Assembly: GCA_002424545.1 (NCBI GenBank)
Contig: DIKL01000024.1
Coordinates: 1-23,759 of the forward strand
Source: Syntrophaceae bacterium UBA5619
GTDB taxonomy: Bacteria > Desulfobacterota > Syntrophia > Syntrophales > UBA5619
Length of the DNA stretch: 23,759 nt
Direction: 5' to 3'
Part shown: positions 6,571 through 15,228 of the stretch, one piece after another
How positions within the stretch are numbered: the first letter of the stretch is position 1
Layout: every line of letters begins with the position of its first letter
Program-made: the position numbers and the translations under genes
Notes under the pieces: model-generated
Databases searched by the model: none
What the model saw: only the letters and a program-made list of their open reading frames with translations
Told to the model about the DNA's origin: nothing

Positions 6571-9179
6571 GCGATCTGACCCCGGCCATGCGGCAGTACA
6601 TGGAGGTCAAGGAACGCTACCCCGACTGTATCCTCTTTTTCCGGATGGGCGACTTCTACGAGATGTTTTTCGAGGATGCCGTGACCGCGTCACGGGTGCT
6701 CGAGATCACACTGACGTCGCGAAACAAAAATCGGGAGGATGCCATTCCGCTTTGCGGCTTCCCGTACCATGCGGCATCCTCCTACATCGCGAAGCTGATT
6801 GAAAAAGGGTTCAAGGTGGCCATCTGCGAGCAGATGGAGGATCCGAAACTCGCAAAGGGGGTGGTGAAGCGGGAGGTGACCCGCATCGTCACCCCGGGCC
6901 TGGTCCTGGACACCGAGAATCTCGACGCCAAGGAGAACAACTATCTCGCGGCGCTGACCGTCCTGGGCGGATGCTTCGCTCTGGCCTTTGTCGACATCTC
7001 CACCGGAGAATTCCGCGTTGCCGAAGCGGAGGAGCGGGAGTTTTTCCTGGCGGAGACGGCGGGGCTTCCGATCCGTGAAATCCTGGTTGCGGAAGATTTT
7101 CACGACGACGACCTGCTTAGGACCGTGGCGCGGGAGAGGGATGCTTGCCTGATCAACCGTCTGCCGCCGGACCGTTTTGAACCGGCCGCCGCAACGGACA
7201 TGCTGCGCAACCATTTTTCGGCGGAAGCGCTAACGGGGATGGATCTCGAATCCCATCCGGCGACAGCCGCCGCCGCCGCCGCCATTCTCGTCTATATGGC
7301 GGAAACGCAGAAGGACCGCCTTGTCCACATCAACCGGATGATCCGCCATGGAAGCGGGAATCATCTGCTGCTGGACGAGGTTGCCAAAAGGAATCTCGAA
7401 CTTTTCAGCACGATTGCCGATGGGAAAAAGAGCGGTTCTCTGTTTCAGGTACTCGACCAGACGGTCACCTCCCTCGGAGGGCGGAGGCTCCGCTGGTGGC
7501 TGAATCATCCACTCCGCGATCCGGACCGAATCCGGGAGCGGCTCGCCGCCGTTTCCGAGATCCGGGAGGGACATCTCCTCCGGGAGTCGCTCCGGGAAAT
7601 TCTGAAATCCGTCTACGACCTGGAGCGGCTGGGAAGCCGGATCGCCGTCGGGCTTGCAAACGGTCGGGATCTGGCCGCGCTCCGCGGCTCGCTGCGGGTT
7701 CTGCCGCGGCTTCGCGAGTCGATCTCGGGATGCGAGGCCCCATGTTTACGGATGATTTACGACGGCATCCACGAGATGCCGGACCTGCGGGGGCTGCTTG
7801 AAGATGCGATTGTGGATGATCCGCCGCTTACGCTCCGGGAAGGAGGAATCATCCGGGAAGGTTACGACGCGGAGCTGGACCGACTGATCACCGTCATGCG
7901 GGACGGCAGGCAATGGATCGCCGCGCTGGAAGCGAAGGAGAAAGAGCGCACGGGCATTCACTCCCTGAAGGTCGGCTTCAACAGCGTCTTCGGGTACTAC
8001 CTCGAGGTCACGAAGGCGAACGCGCATCTGGTCCCCGCGGATTACATCCGGAAACAGACCCTGGTCAACGCGGAGCGGTACATCAACGAAGAACTGAAAA
8101 AGTACGAGGAGACCGTTCTGCACGCGGAGGAGCGGCGACAGGCCAGGGAATATGATCTCTTCGTCGAGATTCGGGAGCGGATCGCGGCGGAAATCCGCCG
8201 AATCCAGCAGACGGCGGCGAGCATTGCCGATCTCGATGCCGTTGCTTCCCTGGCCGAGGTGGCCGAACGGTATCATTACTGTTGCCCGACGGTCGATGCG
8301 GAGGACGCCGTTGTGATCACGGACGGCCGTCATCCGGTGGTGGAACGCCAGACCGGCGGAAACGGCTTCGTTCCCAACGATGTCCTTCTCGATTCGGGGA
8401 AAAACCGTTTCCTGATCATTACCGGCCCCAACATGGCCGGCAAATCGACCTACATCCGACAGGTCGCCCTGATCGTACTGATGGCCCAGATGGGAAGTTT
8501 CGTTCCGGCGGCGCAGGCGCGGATCGGCGTGGTCGACCGGATCTTTACCCGGATCGGCGCGTCGGACAGCCTCTCCCGGGGACAGAGCACCTTCATGGTG
8601 GAGATGAACGAGGTTGCGGAAATTCTCCGCCATGCCACGAAAAAGAGTCTGATCGTCCTGGACGAGGTCGGGCGGGGGACGAGCACCTTCGACGGTCTCA
8701 GCATCGCCTGGGCGACGGCGGAATACATTCACGACGCCCCGTCGCTGGGGGCGAAGACGCTTTTTGCCACCCACTATCACGAGTTGACGGAGCTCTCCGT
8801 GACGAAAGAGGGGGTTCGGAATTTCAATATCGCTGTCCGGGAATGGGGCGAGAAAATCATTTTTCTGCGGAAAATCATGGATGGGGGGACCAACCGGAGT
8901 TACGGCATTCAGGTGGCGCGTCTCGCCGGGGTTCCGGCCGAGGTGATTGTCCGCGCGAAGGAGATTCTTCGCAATCTCGAAAAGGGAGAACTCGACGAGG
9001 CCGGAATGCCGAAGATCGCCCGGGGCAAGAGGGCTGATCGACAGAATATCAATCAACTCAATCTGTTCACCGGAGAAAATGATGCGATACTTGAAGAAAT
9101 CCGTGGGCTCGATCCGCTGAATTTGACGCCGCTCGATGCGTTGCAGCGGATCAGTGAATGGAAACAGAGGGTGCAATAG
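6561..9179 (+). CDS. mutS: DNA mismatch repair protein MutS
   Basis: A complete 872-residue MutS, the ATPase clamp that recognises mismatches and short loops in newly replicated DNA. The mismatch-reading motif F32-Y33-E34 sits in [11 protein letters not shown]. Connector, lever and clamp domains follow. The ATPase domain has Walker [10 protein letters not shown] (from about residue 622), FMVEMNE, Walker [14 protein letters not shown] and the ATHYHEL switch. A GAGGGGAGG stretch precedes the ATG, which overlaps the upstream membrane-protein gene by 10 bases. Six tandem GCC codons (7266-7283) encode a six-alanine run at residues 236-241 in the connector/lever region. mutL is not in the window. 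Confidence 0.98.
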   Translation: MGVSDLTPAMRQYMEVKERYPDCILFFRMGDFYEMFFEDAVTASRVLEITLTSRNKNREDAIPLCGFPYHAASSYIAKLIEKGFKVAICEQMEDPKLAKGVVKREVTRIVTPGLVLDTENLDAKENNYLAALTVLGGCFALAFVDISTGEFRVAEAEEREFFLAETAGLPIREILVAEDFHDDDLLRTVARERDACLINRLPPDRFEPAAATDMLRNHFSAEALTGMDLESHPATAAAAAAILVYMAETQKDRLVHINRMIRHGSGNHLLLDEVAKRNLELFSTIADGKKSGSLFQVLDQTVTSLGGRRLRWWLNHPLRDPDRIRERLAAVSEIREGHLLRESLREILKSVYDLERLGSRIAVGLANGRDLAALRGSLRVLPRLRESISGCEAPCLRMIYDGIHEMPDLRGLLEDAIVDDPPLTLREGGIIREGYDAELDRLITVMRDGRQWIAALEAKEKERTGIHSLKVGFNSVFGYYLEVTKANAHLVPADYIRKQTLVNAERYINEELKKYEETVLHAEERRQAREYDLFVEIRERIAAEIRRIQQTAASIADLDAVASLAEVAERYHYCCPTVDAEDAVVITDGRHPVVERQTGGNGFVPNDVLLDSGKNRFLIITGPNMAGKSTYIRQVALIVLMAQMGSFVPAAQARIGVVDRIFTRIGASDSLSRGQSTFMVEMNEVAEILRHATKKSLIVLDEVGRGTSTFDGLSIAWATAEYIHDAPSLGAKTLFATHYHELTELSVTKEGVRNFNIAVREWGEKIIFLRKIMDGGTNRSYGIQVARLAGVPAEVIVRAKEILRNLEKGELDEAGMPKIARGKRADRQNINQLNLFTGENDAILEEIRGLDPLNLTPLDALQRISEWKQRVQ

Positions 9180-10345
9180 CCTTGGCCGAATCGGATAGGG
9201 TCATCCACGACAGGAAAGCGAAGCTGAATTATGACGTTCGAACGGACGCGGACAACGGCGATGTGTTGACCCTTTTCCTTCGGGGACGGATTACGCTCAC
9301 CGATGCGGATCGCCTGTTTTCCGAGCTGGAGGCTGCCTTAACCGGACGGGAATCGTCAACCGTCCGGATTGATCTTGCGGGGGTTTCCTACATGGACGGC
9401 GGGGGCGTGCTGACGCTGTTTCGCCTGGAGGATTCCGCCCGAAAAGCGGGTATTCCCGTCACGCTGGTTCGCGTTCCGGAGGAAATCAGCCGGATCATGG
9501 GGCTGATAGACCGGGAAGGTCTGACACGGCCCGCTCTCCGCGCCAGAAGCGGTCCGACCGGCATCATGGAAGCGCTCGGATCGGCCGGGGTCAAGATTTC
9601 TCGGGACTTCTTCGCGATGATGGCCTTTCTGGGGGATCTGATTCGGGCCATGCTCTATCTGATCCGCCGGCCCCGGGAACTCCGCCTGGAAGATGTTTTT
9701 TTCTACATGCGACGCGTGGGGGCGGAGGGTCTTCCCATTGTCGGACTGATCAGCGTCCTGATGGGGCTGATCATCGCGTTCATGTCCTCGCTCCAGTTGA
9801 AGCAGTTCGGGGCGAACGTCTACGTGGCATCGCTGGTGGCGGTGGCCATCGTCCGGGAACTCGGCCCGATCATGACCGCGATCCTGGTGGCCGGCCGGTC
9901 GGCATCCGCTTTCGCCGCGGAGATCGGAACAATGAGGGTCAATGACGAGGTGGACGCGCTCATCACGATGGGTTTCGACCCGATCCGATTTCTGGTCGTT
10001 CCCAAAATGATCGCAACGATCATCGTCCTGCCGCTGCTCACGCTGTACGCGGATCTTTTCGGGATCCTGGGCGGGATGATCGTCGGGGTCGCGGGACTCG
10101 ATCTTACGGCCTATACCTATCTCGAGGCGAGCCGGAGAAGCATCACGGTATTTTATCTCAATGCGAGCCTGATCAAGGCCGCGGCCTTCGCATGCATCAT
10201 CGCCTGGATCGGATGTCAACGCGGATTTCAGGTGCGCGGCGGCGTGGAGGAGGTGGGTGCGGCAACCACATCGGCCGTGGTCACGGCGATCCTGCTGATC
10301 GTGGTCGTGGATTCGGCATTCGCCGTGGTTTTGCACTATATCTGA
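9158..10345 (+). CDS. mlaE: Lipid ABC transporter permease, STAS-MlaE fusion
   Basis: The 395-residue protein is the inner-membrane permease of a Mla-type phospholipid ABC transporter. Residues about 25-110 form a STAS domain ([18 protein letters not shown]), the role played by separate MlaB in E. coli. The MlaE domain follows with about five membrane segments and the conserved [20 protein letters not shown] and [18 protein letters not shown]. mlaF, mlaD and a lipoprotein gene follow closely. The start is uncertain. ATG 9158 overlaps mutS by 22 bases and has a weak GCGGA upstream, whereas in-frame TTG 9182 is preceded at 8 bases by GAGGGTG. The choice changes only eight N-terminal residues. 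Confidence 0.94.
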   Translation: METEGAIALAESDRVIHDRKAKLNYDVRTDADNGDVLTLFLRGRITLTDADRLFSELEAALTGRESSTVRIDLAGVSYMDGGGVLTLFRLEDSARKAGIPVTLVRVPEEISRIMGLIDREGLTRPALRARSGPTGIMEALGSAGVKISRDFFAMMAFLGDLIRAMLYLIRRPRELRLEDVFFYMRRVGAEGLPIVGLISVLMGLIIAFMSSLQLKQFGANVYVASLVAVAIVRELGPIMTAILVAGRSASAFAAEIGTMRVNDEVDALITMGFDPIRFLVVPKMIATIIVLPLLTLYADLFGILGGMIVGVAGLDLTAYTYLEASRRSITVFYLNASLIKAAAFACIIAWIGCQRGFQVRGGVEEVGAATTSAVVTAILLIVVVDSAFAVVLHYI

Positions 10346-10359
10346 AGGCGGGAAAATCG

Positions 10360-11139
10360 ATGGAAGAAACTCGGGATACGCGTCGCGGTTCGATGGATAC
10401 GGTCATTGTCGTGGAGGATCTGACGGCCGGCTTCGGCGAGACGACGATTCTCGAAAATGTGAACCTCAGTGTCCTGCGCGGGGAGATCCTCTGTATTGTC
10501 GGGGGAAGCGGCTGTGGAAAATCGACGCTTCTCAAACAGATGATCGGACTCATTCGGCCGAAGGCCGGGCGGGTGATTGTCGGCGGCGACGATATCGCCG
10601 TCGTCGATGATGAAAGCCTCAACCGGATCCGGAGAGGAATCGGCGTACTTTTCCAGTCGGATGCCCTCCTCGGATCGATGACGCTGGGGGAGAACGTGGC
10701 GCTGCCGCTTTCGGGGTTCACGGGGATCTCCGGCGAAACCGTGAATCTGATCGTCCGGATGAAGCTGGGGATGGTGAATTTGCACGGGTATGAGAACCAC
10801 TATCCCGCGGAATTGTCGGGCGGCATGAGGAAACGCGGCGCCCTTGCCCGGGCGATGGTCCTGGATCCGCAGATTCTCTTCTTCGACGAACCTTCGGCGG
10901 GTCTCGATCCGATCAACTCGGCGGAGCTGGAAACGCTGATCCGGGGGATCAACAGCGGTCTCGGAACGACGATGGTGATCGTCAGCCACCAGGTCGGCCT
11001 GGTCCTCCGGATTGCCCATCGGATCATGATGCTGGATCGCGACGCGAAGGGGATCGTCGCAACGGGGTCGCCGGAGGAGCTCCGGGAGAAGGAAACCGAT
11101 CCGCAGGTCCGGAATTTTCTTTTCCGGGATGAAGCGTAG
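10360..11139 (+). CDS. mlaF: Lipid ABC transporter ATPase (MlaF family)
   Basis: A 259-residue ABC ATPase that powers the MlaE permease at the cytoplasmic face. Walker A is GGSGCGKST (about residues 47-55), the Q-loop FQSDALLGSMT, the signature LSGGMRKRGALARA (about 152), Walker B ILFFDEPSAGLDP (Asp-Glu about 176-177) and the switch histidine in VIVSHQ. LSGGMRKR is the form typical of MlaF/Ttg2A ATPases. GGCGGGA stands before ATG 10360, 14 bases after the mlaE stop; an internal ATG at 10393 is a less likely start. Confidence 0.95.
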   Translation: MEETRDTRRGSMDTVIVVEDLTAGFGETTILENVNLSVLRGEILCIVGGSGCGKSTLLKQMIGLIRPKAGRVIVGGDDIAVVDDESLNRIRRGIGVLFQSDALLGSMTLGENVALPLSGFTGISGETVNLIVRMKLGMVNLHGYENHYPAELSGGMRKRGALARAMVLDPQILFFDEPSAGLDPINSAELETLIRGINSGLGTTMVIVSHQVGLVLRIAHRIMMLDRDAKGIVATGSPEELREKETDPQVRNFLFRDEA

Positions 11140-11157
11140 ACGGAGATAGGTGAAGCG

Positions 11158-12144
11158 ATGGCCAGAAGAAATTCGAATTTTATGATCGGTCTTTTTGTGA
11201 CGGCGGGGATTGTGATCGGGGTCGCCGCCATCATCTGGGTCGGGGCGTCGCAATATTTTGAAAAGGGGTCGCTGTACGTGACCTATTTTGACGAATCGGT
11301 TCAGGGCCTTCAGGTCGATTCGCGGGTGAAATACCGCGGCGTAGACATCGGAAAGGTGGAGAGCATCGGGGTTGCCGCCGACGGCAAACTGGTCGAGGTG
11401 GTCATGAAGATCGCCCTCAAGGTGCGCAAGGAAGAGAACATCGTGACCCAACTTCGTGCCGCGGGGATCACCGGAATCGTCTTCATCGAACTGGATCGGG
11501 CAGGCGAGAATACCCCGATTCTAACGCCCCCTCCGGGAATGGAGGTCCGTTACCCGGTCATCGCCTCGCAGACCTCGCAAGGCAAACAGATCATGACGGC
11601 CGTTGACCAAATCATGAGCAAGATCGATCATCTGGATCTCAAGGGCATTTCCGATCAACTCAAACAGACCTTGCGGGTGGCGGAAACCTTCCTGACCGGG
11701 AGTCAGATGAAGGGTTTGCTGACAAAGCTCGATTCGACCGCCGACACTCTGGACCGGGGATTGAAAAGGATTGACCGGGTCCTTGAGGAAGGCAAGGTGG
11801 AGGGAATTCTGGAGGAGGCGCGGCAAGGATTGCAGGAGACACGGCAAGGAATCCGGGAGTCGCGGGAGACGATTGCCGGCGCGCGTGAACTCGTTGCCGT
11901 ATTCCGGCAGGAAATCAAGAGCCTGAAGGCGGCGGAGACCGCCGAAAAGGCCGGCCGTCTGATCGACGGATTGGACAGAAAGACCAGGGGAATCAGCGCC
12001 GATGTCGAGCGTACGACCGATGAGATCCGCCAGGCGGTCGAGAGCCTCAAACTTCTGCTGGACAGGCTGCATGCCAACCCCTCGGATCTGATTTTCAGTC
12101 GACCCGTTCTGGATGACGGCGAGAGAGGAGAGGGGACCAGATGA
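11158..12144 (+). CDS. mlaD: MCE-domain lipid-binding protein (MlaD family)
   Basis: The 328-residue protein has an N-terminal membrane anchor (about residues 8-28) and one MCE domain (about 38-115) containing GLQVDSRVKYRGVDIGKVESI and AAGITGIVFIELD. It would form a periplasmic ring over the MlaE permease and hand phospholipid through its central channel. The long C-terminal region (about 140-328) is predicted helical and probably coiled-coil, rich in Arg, Glu and Gln (for example EEARQGLQETRQGIRESRET). It is much longer than in the 183-residue E. coli MlaD and may extend the channel or bind a partner. Its stop overlaps the start of the lipoprotein gene in ATGA. Confidence 0.93.
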   Translation: MARRNSNFMIGLFVTAGIVIGVAAIIWVGASQYFEKGSLYVTYFDESVQGLQVDSRVKYRGVDIGKVESIGVAADGKLVEVVMKIALKVRKEENIVTQLRAAGITGIVFIELDRAGENTPILTPPPGMEVRYPVIASQTSQGKQIMTAVDQIMSKIDHLDLKGISDQLKQTLRVAETFLTGSQMKGLLTKLDSTADTLDRGLKRIDRVLEEGKVEGILEEARQGLQETRQGIRESRETIAGARELVAVFRQEIKSLKAAETAEKAGRLIDGLDRKTRGISADVERTTDEIRQAVESLKLLLDRLHANPSDLIFSRPVLDDGERGEGTR

Positions 12145-12767
12145 TGAAACGGATTGGAATCATCCTGCTGCTGTTCGGATTGCTGATCGGATTGTCCGGC
12201 TGCCTGGGCGGAACGGGCAGGCAGCCCCTGATCCGGCAATACGTTTTGGAATATCCGCCGCCGCCCAAGGGCGGGCAAACCGCGGTAGAGGAAATGATTC
12301 GGGTGGAGCGGTTTTCCGCAAACCGTCTCTACAACGGTTTGGCCATGTTGTACCGCGATGGGGCCTACCGCCGGGAGGTCTATCCCGAACACCGCTGGCG
12401 GGTTGGTCCGGCGGATATGGTCACGGAATTACTGCGACGCGATCTTCGCCAGGCCGGACTTTTTCAAGCGGTTCTTTCCCCGCGAGACATCGAGGAGGTC
12501 CGTTACTCCCTGGAGGGGGCGGTGGAGGAGTTTCTCGAAAGCGGGGAAGGAGGGGAGCGGAAAGCCCTCCTCACGGCAACGGTTACCCTTCTGGATTTAT
12601 CCCGCAAGGAATCCGCGGGGCTTGTGGTTTTTCAAAAAACCTATCGCGCTGAGTCGCCCGTCTCCGGAAAGGGGGCGCCGGGGCTCGCCGCGGCCATGAG
12701 CCTTGCGATGTCGCGGTTCGCGCAACAGGTCATTTCCGATATCGATTCCGCGCTGAGACGAAGATAG
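12141..12767 (+). CDS. ABC transport auxiliary lipoprotein (PqiC/YmbA-like)
   Basis: The 208-residue protein starts with a lipoprotein signal peptide: basic MMKR, a hydrophobic stretch and lipobox LSGC with the lipidated Cys21. Leu at +2 favours outer-membrane sorting. The mature part contains QYVLEYPPPP and later RVGPADMVTELLRRDLRQAGLF, in the style of the ABC-type auxiliary lipoprotein family that includes PqiC. Such proteins accompany MCE transporters and are thought to link them to the outer membrane. Start by ATGA overlap with mlaD, with GAGAGGAGAGGGG just upstream. It ends the plus-strand block; the convergent ATPase gene stops only 20 bases away and no hairpin terminator is visible between them. 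Confidence 0.85.
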   Translation: MMKRIGIILLLFGLLIGLSGCLGGTGRQPLIRQYVLEYPPPPKGGQTAVEEMIRVERFSANRLYNGLAMLYRDGAYRREVYPEHRWRVGPADMVTELLRRDLRQAGLFQAVLSPRDIEEVRYSLEGAVEEFLESGEGGERKALLTATVTLLDLSRKESAGLVVFQKTYRAESPVSGKGAPGLAAAMSLAMSRFAQQVISDIDSALRRR

Positions 12768-12787
12768 GGCGTCGGAACAAAGAGGGG

Positions 12788-15088
12788 TTACTTGATGCAG
12801 ACCCTCCGGACCTGCTTGAAGTCGGTCAGCCCCTGGAGCGATTTGGAAATACCGTCCTGCAACAGGGTCGTCATCCCTTCCTGCATGGCCAGTTCGCGGA
12901 TCACCTCAACCGTCGCGTGTTTCTGGACGAGACGTTTGATGCCGTCCGTGGCGACGATCAGTTCGTGGATACCCATCCGGCCTTTATAACCGGTCTTGTC
13001 GCAGATGTCGCAACCCTTCGGTTGGTAGAGTGTGAATTTGTCGTCATAGGCGATGTTCAGCTTCTGGAATTGCTCCTCGCCGTAATGGAGGACGATTTCG
13101 TCGAATTCCTTCCGGTCGGGATGGTAGGCTTGCTTGCATTTTTTGCAGAGGGTCCGAACGAGGCGTTGGGCCAGAATCCCGAGGAGGGCGTCGGCAAAGT
13201 TCAGCGGGTCGATTCCCATGTCGAGGAGACGGACGATCGTTTCCGGGGCGCTGTTCGTGTGAAGCGTGCTGAACACGAGGTGGCCCGTCAGCGACGCCTC
13301 GACGCCGATCTTGGCCGTCTCGAAATCGCGCATCTCGCCCACCATGATCACGTCCGGATCCGCGCGCAGGAAGGAGCGCATCGCCGCGGCGAAATCGAAG
13401 CCGATCTTCGACTGCACCTGGACTTGTCGCAGTCCATACTGGGTGATTTCCACCGGGTCCTCCGCGGTCCAGATCTTGCGGTCGGGACGGTTGATCTCGT
13501 GCAGGGCGGCGTGCAGCGTGGTGGTCTTGCCGGAACCGGTGGGGCCGACGACGAGAATCATCCCGTAGGGTTTCTCCAGGATGGTTTTGAGTTCGCGGAA
13601 ATTACGCGTTGATATCCCCATGGCGGTTAAAGGCAGGGTATCTCCCGCTTTGGCCAGGATCCGCATTACGACGTCCTCCACCCCTCCCGCCGTCGGGATG
13701 GTGGCCACCCGGAGTTCGATCTCTTCGCCGTTCTGCTTTCGAAACTTGATCTTTCCGTCCTGCGGCAGACGCCGAACCGTGATATCGAGATTCGACATGA
13801 TTTTGATACGGGAAACCACGGCCGCGCGGTAGCTGTAAGGAAGCGTCTGATAAACCGCGCAGTCGCCGTCGATGCGGTACCGCACCTCGACGTTTTTTCT
13901 GGCAATGTTGGGCTCGATGTGGATATCGGAGGCGCGTTTGGCCTGGGCGTCCAGGATGATCTTGTTGACGAGCTGCATGATCCCGCTGTCGGATCCGTTG
14001 ATCGCTCCCACATCCTCCTCTTCCTCCTGCTCGTTCCCTGCGGCATCGAGTATTCCGAGGATATCGGTGATGCTCGATTTGTCTTCGGGTGACTGAAAGA
14101 AGTGGTTGATGAATTTTACGATGTCGTCCGGAAGCGAAACGTCATAGCGGACGGACTTTGTCTTCAACAGGTTTTCGATCATGTCCCGCTTCAGAATGTT
14201 GTTGGGATTGTCGACGATGATCCGGATGACTCCGTCTTTCTTTTCCAACGGCACCCAAAGTTCCCGGCGGAGGTAGTCCTGCTTGAGGTTGTTGATCAGA
14301 TCACCCGGGATGCGAACTTTTTCCGAAAAAGAGACGAACTTACAGCGGTAGAATTCTTCGAAGGATCTTCCAAGATCCTCCCGGTCGATTTTGTATTTTT
14401 TCATCAAGAATTCTTCGATGGGTATTTTCGCCTTGCGCGATTCTTCCCAGGCGCTCTCCAGATCTTCCTCCTTGAGAAGATCATGGCTGATCAGATAGTC
14501 GAAACGGGTCTTTCTACGCTTTGCGAACCGTTCCTGATTGAAGAAGGCGACTCCCAGCACACCGGTGATCTCCTGAAGGAATCCGCTTTCATCTTCGGAG
14601 AATTTTCCGGTTCCGGTCTTTTTATTGAGAACCTGAACGACGCCCAACAGGGTTTTGTTGTGAAAGATCGGGGCCGCCAGGATCTCTCTCGTCCGGAAAC
14701 CGGTCTTTTTGTCCCAACTGGTGTCTAAGGCCAGTTCCCTGTCGATTTTCTTGAGTTCCTCCGTATCGTACGCATCCGCGATGTTGATCGCCTTCCCGGT
14801 GTTAGCCACATAGCCCGCAATGCTTCGGTTGTTGATCGCAACGCGGATCTCCTTGACCTGGGCGCCGATGAGGAACATCGAATAGATTTCGTTTCGCGTC
14901 CGGTCCACCACGTAGATCGTGATCGAATGGGCATCGAACAGGTTCAGTATCCCGTCCTTCAGATCGACGAGGATCTGCTTGATGTTCTGCGCGGCGTGAA
15001 TTCGGTTGGTGATATCCAGAAGAGCCTGGCGGATTTGGAGTTTCTTCTCGAGCTCCGTGACGGCTATATCTCGTAGGGTTTCTGTCAT
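12788..15088 (-). CDS. GspE/PilB-family type II secretion/type IV pilus ATPase with N-terminal GAF domain
   Basis: A 766-residue fusion. Residues about 20-185 form a GAF sensor domain that includes NKKTGTGKFSEDE, close to the NKFDE motif of nucleotide-binding GAF domains. About 200-335 resemble the GspE/MshE N-terminal domain. The rest is a complete secretion ATPase: Walker A GPTGSGKTTT (about 515), Asp box AEDPVEI, Walker B DPDVIMVGEMRD, His box GHLVFSTLHTN, and a zinc tetracysteine (CKKC near 648, CDIC near 692). Such ATPases drive pilus or pseudopilus assembly from the cytoplasm, but no other pilus or secretion genes are in the window. The start is set at ATG 15088 because GGAG (15095-15098) is six bases from it; an in-frame ATG at 15094 abuts the same GGAG and could not use it. 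Confidence 0.93.
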   Translation of the reverse strand: MTETLRDIAVTELEKKLQIRQALLDITNRIHAAQNIKQILVDLKDGILNLFDAHSITIYVVDRTRNEIYSMFLIGAQVKEIRVAINNRSIAGYVANTGKAINIADAYDTEELKKIDRELALDTSWDKKTGFRTREILAAPIFHNKTLLGVVQVLNKKTGTGKFSEDESGFLQEITGVLGVAFFNQERFAKRRKTRFDYLISHDLLKEEDLESAWEESRKAKIPIEEFLMKKYKIDREDLGRSFEEFYRCKFVSFSEKVRIPGDLINNLKQDYLRRELWVPLEKKDGVIRIIVDNPNNILKRDMIENLLKTKSVRYDVSLPDDIVKFINHFFQSPEDKSSITDILGILDAAGNEQEEEEDVGAINGSDSGIMQLVNKIILDAQAKRASDIHIEPNIARKNVEVRYRIDGDCAVYQTLPYSYRAAVVSRIKIMSNLDITVRRLPQDGKIKFRKQNGEEIELRVATIPTAGGVEDVVMRILAKAGDTLPLTAMGISTRNFRELKTILEKPYGMILVVGPTGSGKTTTLHAALHEINRPDRKIWTAEDPVEITQYGLRQVQVQSKIGFDFAAAMRSFLRADPDVIMVGEMRDFETAKIGVEASLTGHLVFSTLHTNSAPETIVRLLDMGIDPLNFADALLGILAQRLVRTLCKKCKQAYHPDRKEFDEIVLHYGEEQFQKLNIAYDDKFTLYQPKGCDICDKTGYKGRMGIHELIVATDGIKRLVQKHATVEVIRELAMQEGMTTLLQDGISKSLQGLTDFKQVRRVCIK

Positions 15089-15094
15089 GACCAT

Positions 15095-15098
15095 CTCC
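15095..15098 (-). promoter_or_regulatory. Ribosome-binding site that decides the start of the GAF-GspE ATPase gene
   Basis: GGAG on the minus strand is six bases upstream of ATG 15088 and directly adjacent to ATG 15094. Only the downstream ATG has workable spacing, so the protein most likely begins MTETLRD rather than MVMTETL. Confidence 0.6.
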
Positions 15099-15169
15099 GT
15101 TTTCGCGAATCGCCGAAAAAAAGGCCGTCGGCAATCCCGCGATGGAACACGAATACGTTTAGAGCCTAA

Positions 15170-15200
15170 ATCATAAACAACAATTATTCAACAGGATCAA
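15170..15200 (-). promoter_or_regulatory. Possible promoter of the GAF-GspE ATPase gene
   Basis: In the 140-base gap between glyS and the ATPase gene, the minus strand has TATGAT (15170-15175), a good -10. TTGATC (15195-15200) precedes it by 19 bases, a longer spacing than usual. The surrounding AT-rich stretch contrasts with the coding regions. A terminator for glyS is not visible here, so read-through may also contribute. Confidence 0.3.
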
Positions 15201-15228
15201 TCCCGCTTGGCTTCCCCTCACGGGCCGC

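Noticed and set aside
7746..9176. A 476-codon minus-strand frame opposite mutS, with similar long frames opposite iorA (2477-3562) and iorB/flavodiiron (3043-5153)
   Set aside because: All mirror conserved sense genes, have compositions typical of shadow frames and show no recognisable family.
15110..15135. GCCGACGGC followed by T-run on the minus strand as a glyS terminator
   Set aside because: The palindrome has only one central base, so it cannot form a hairpin loop, and the site lies close to the start of the next gene.
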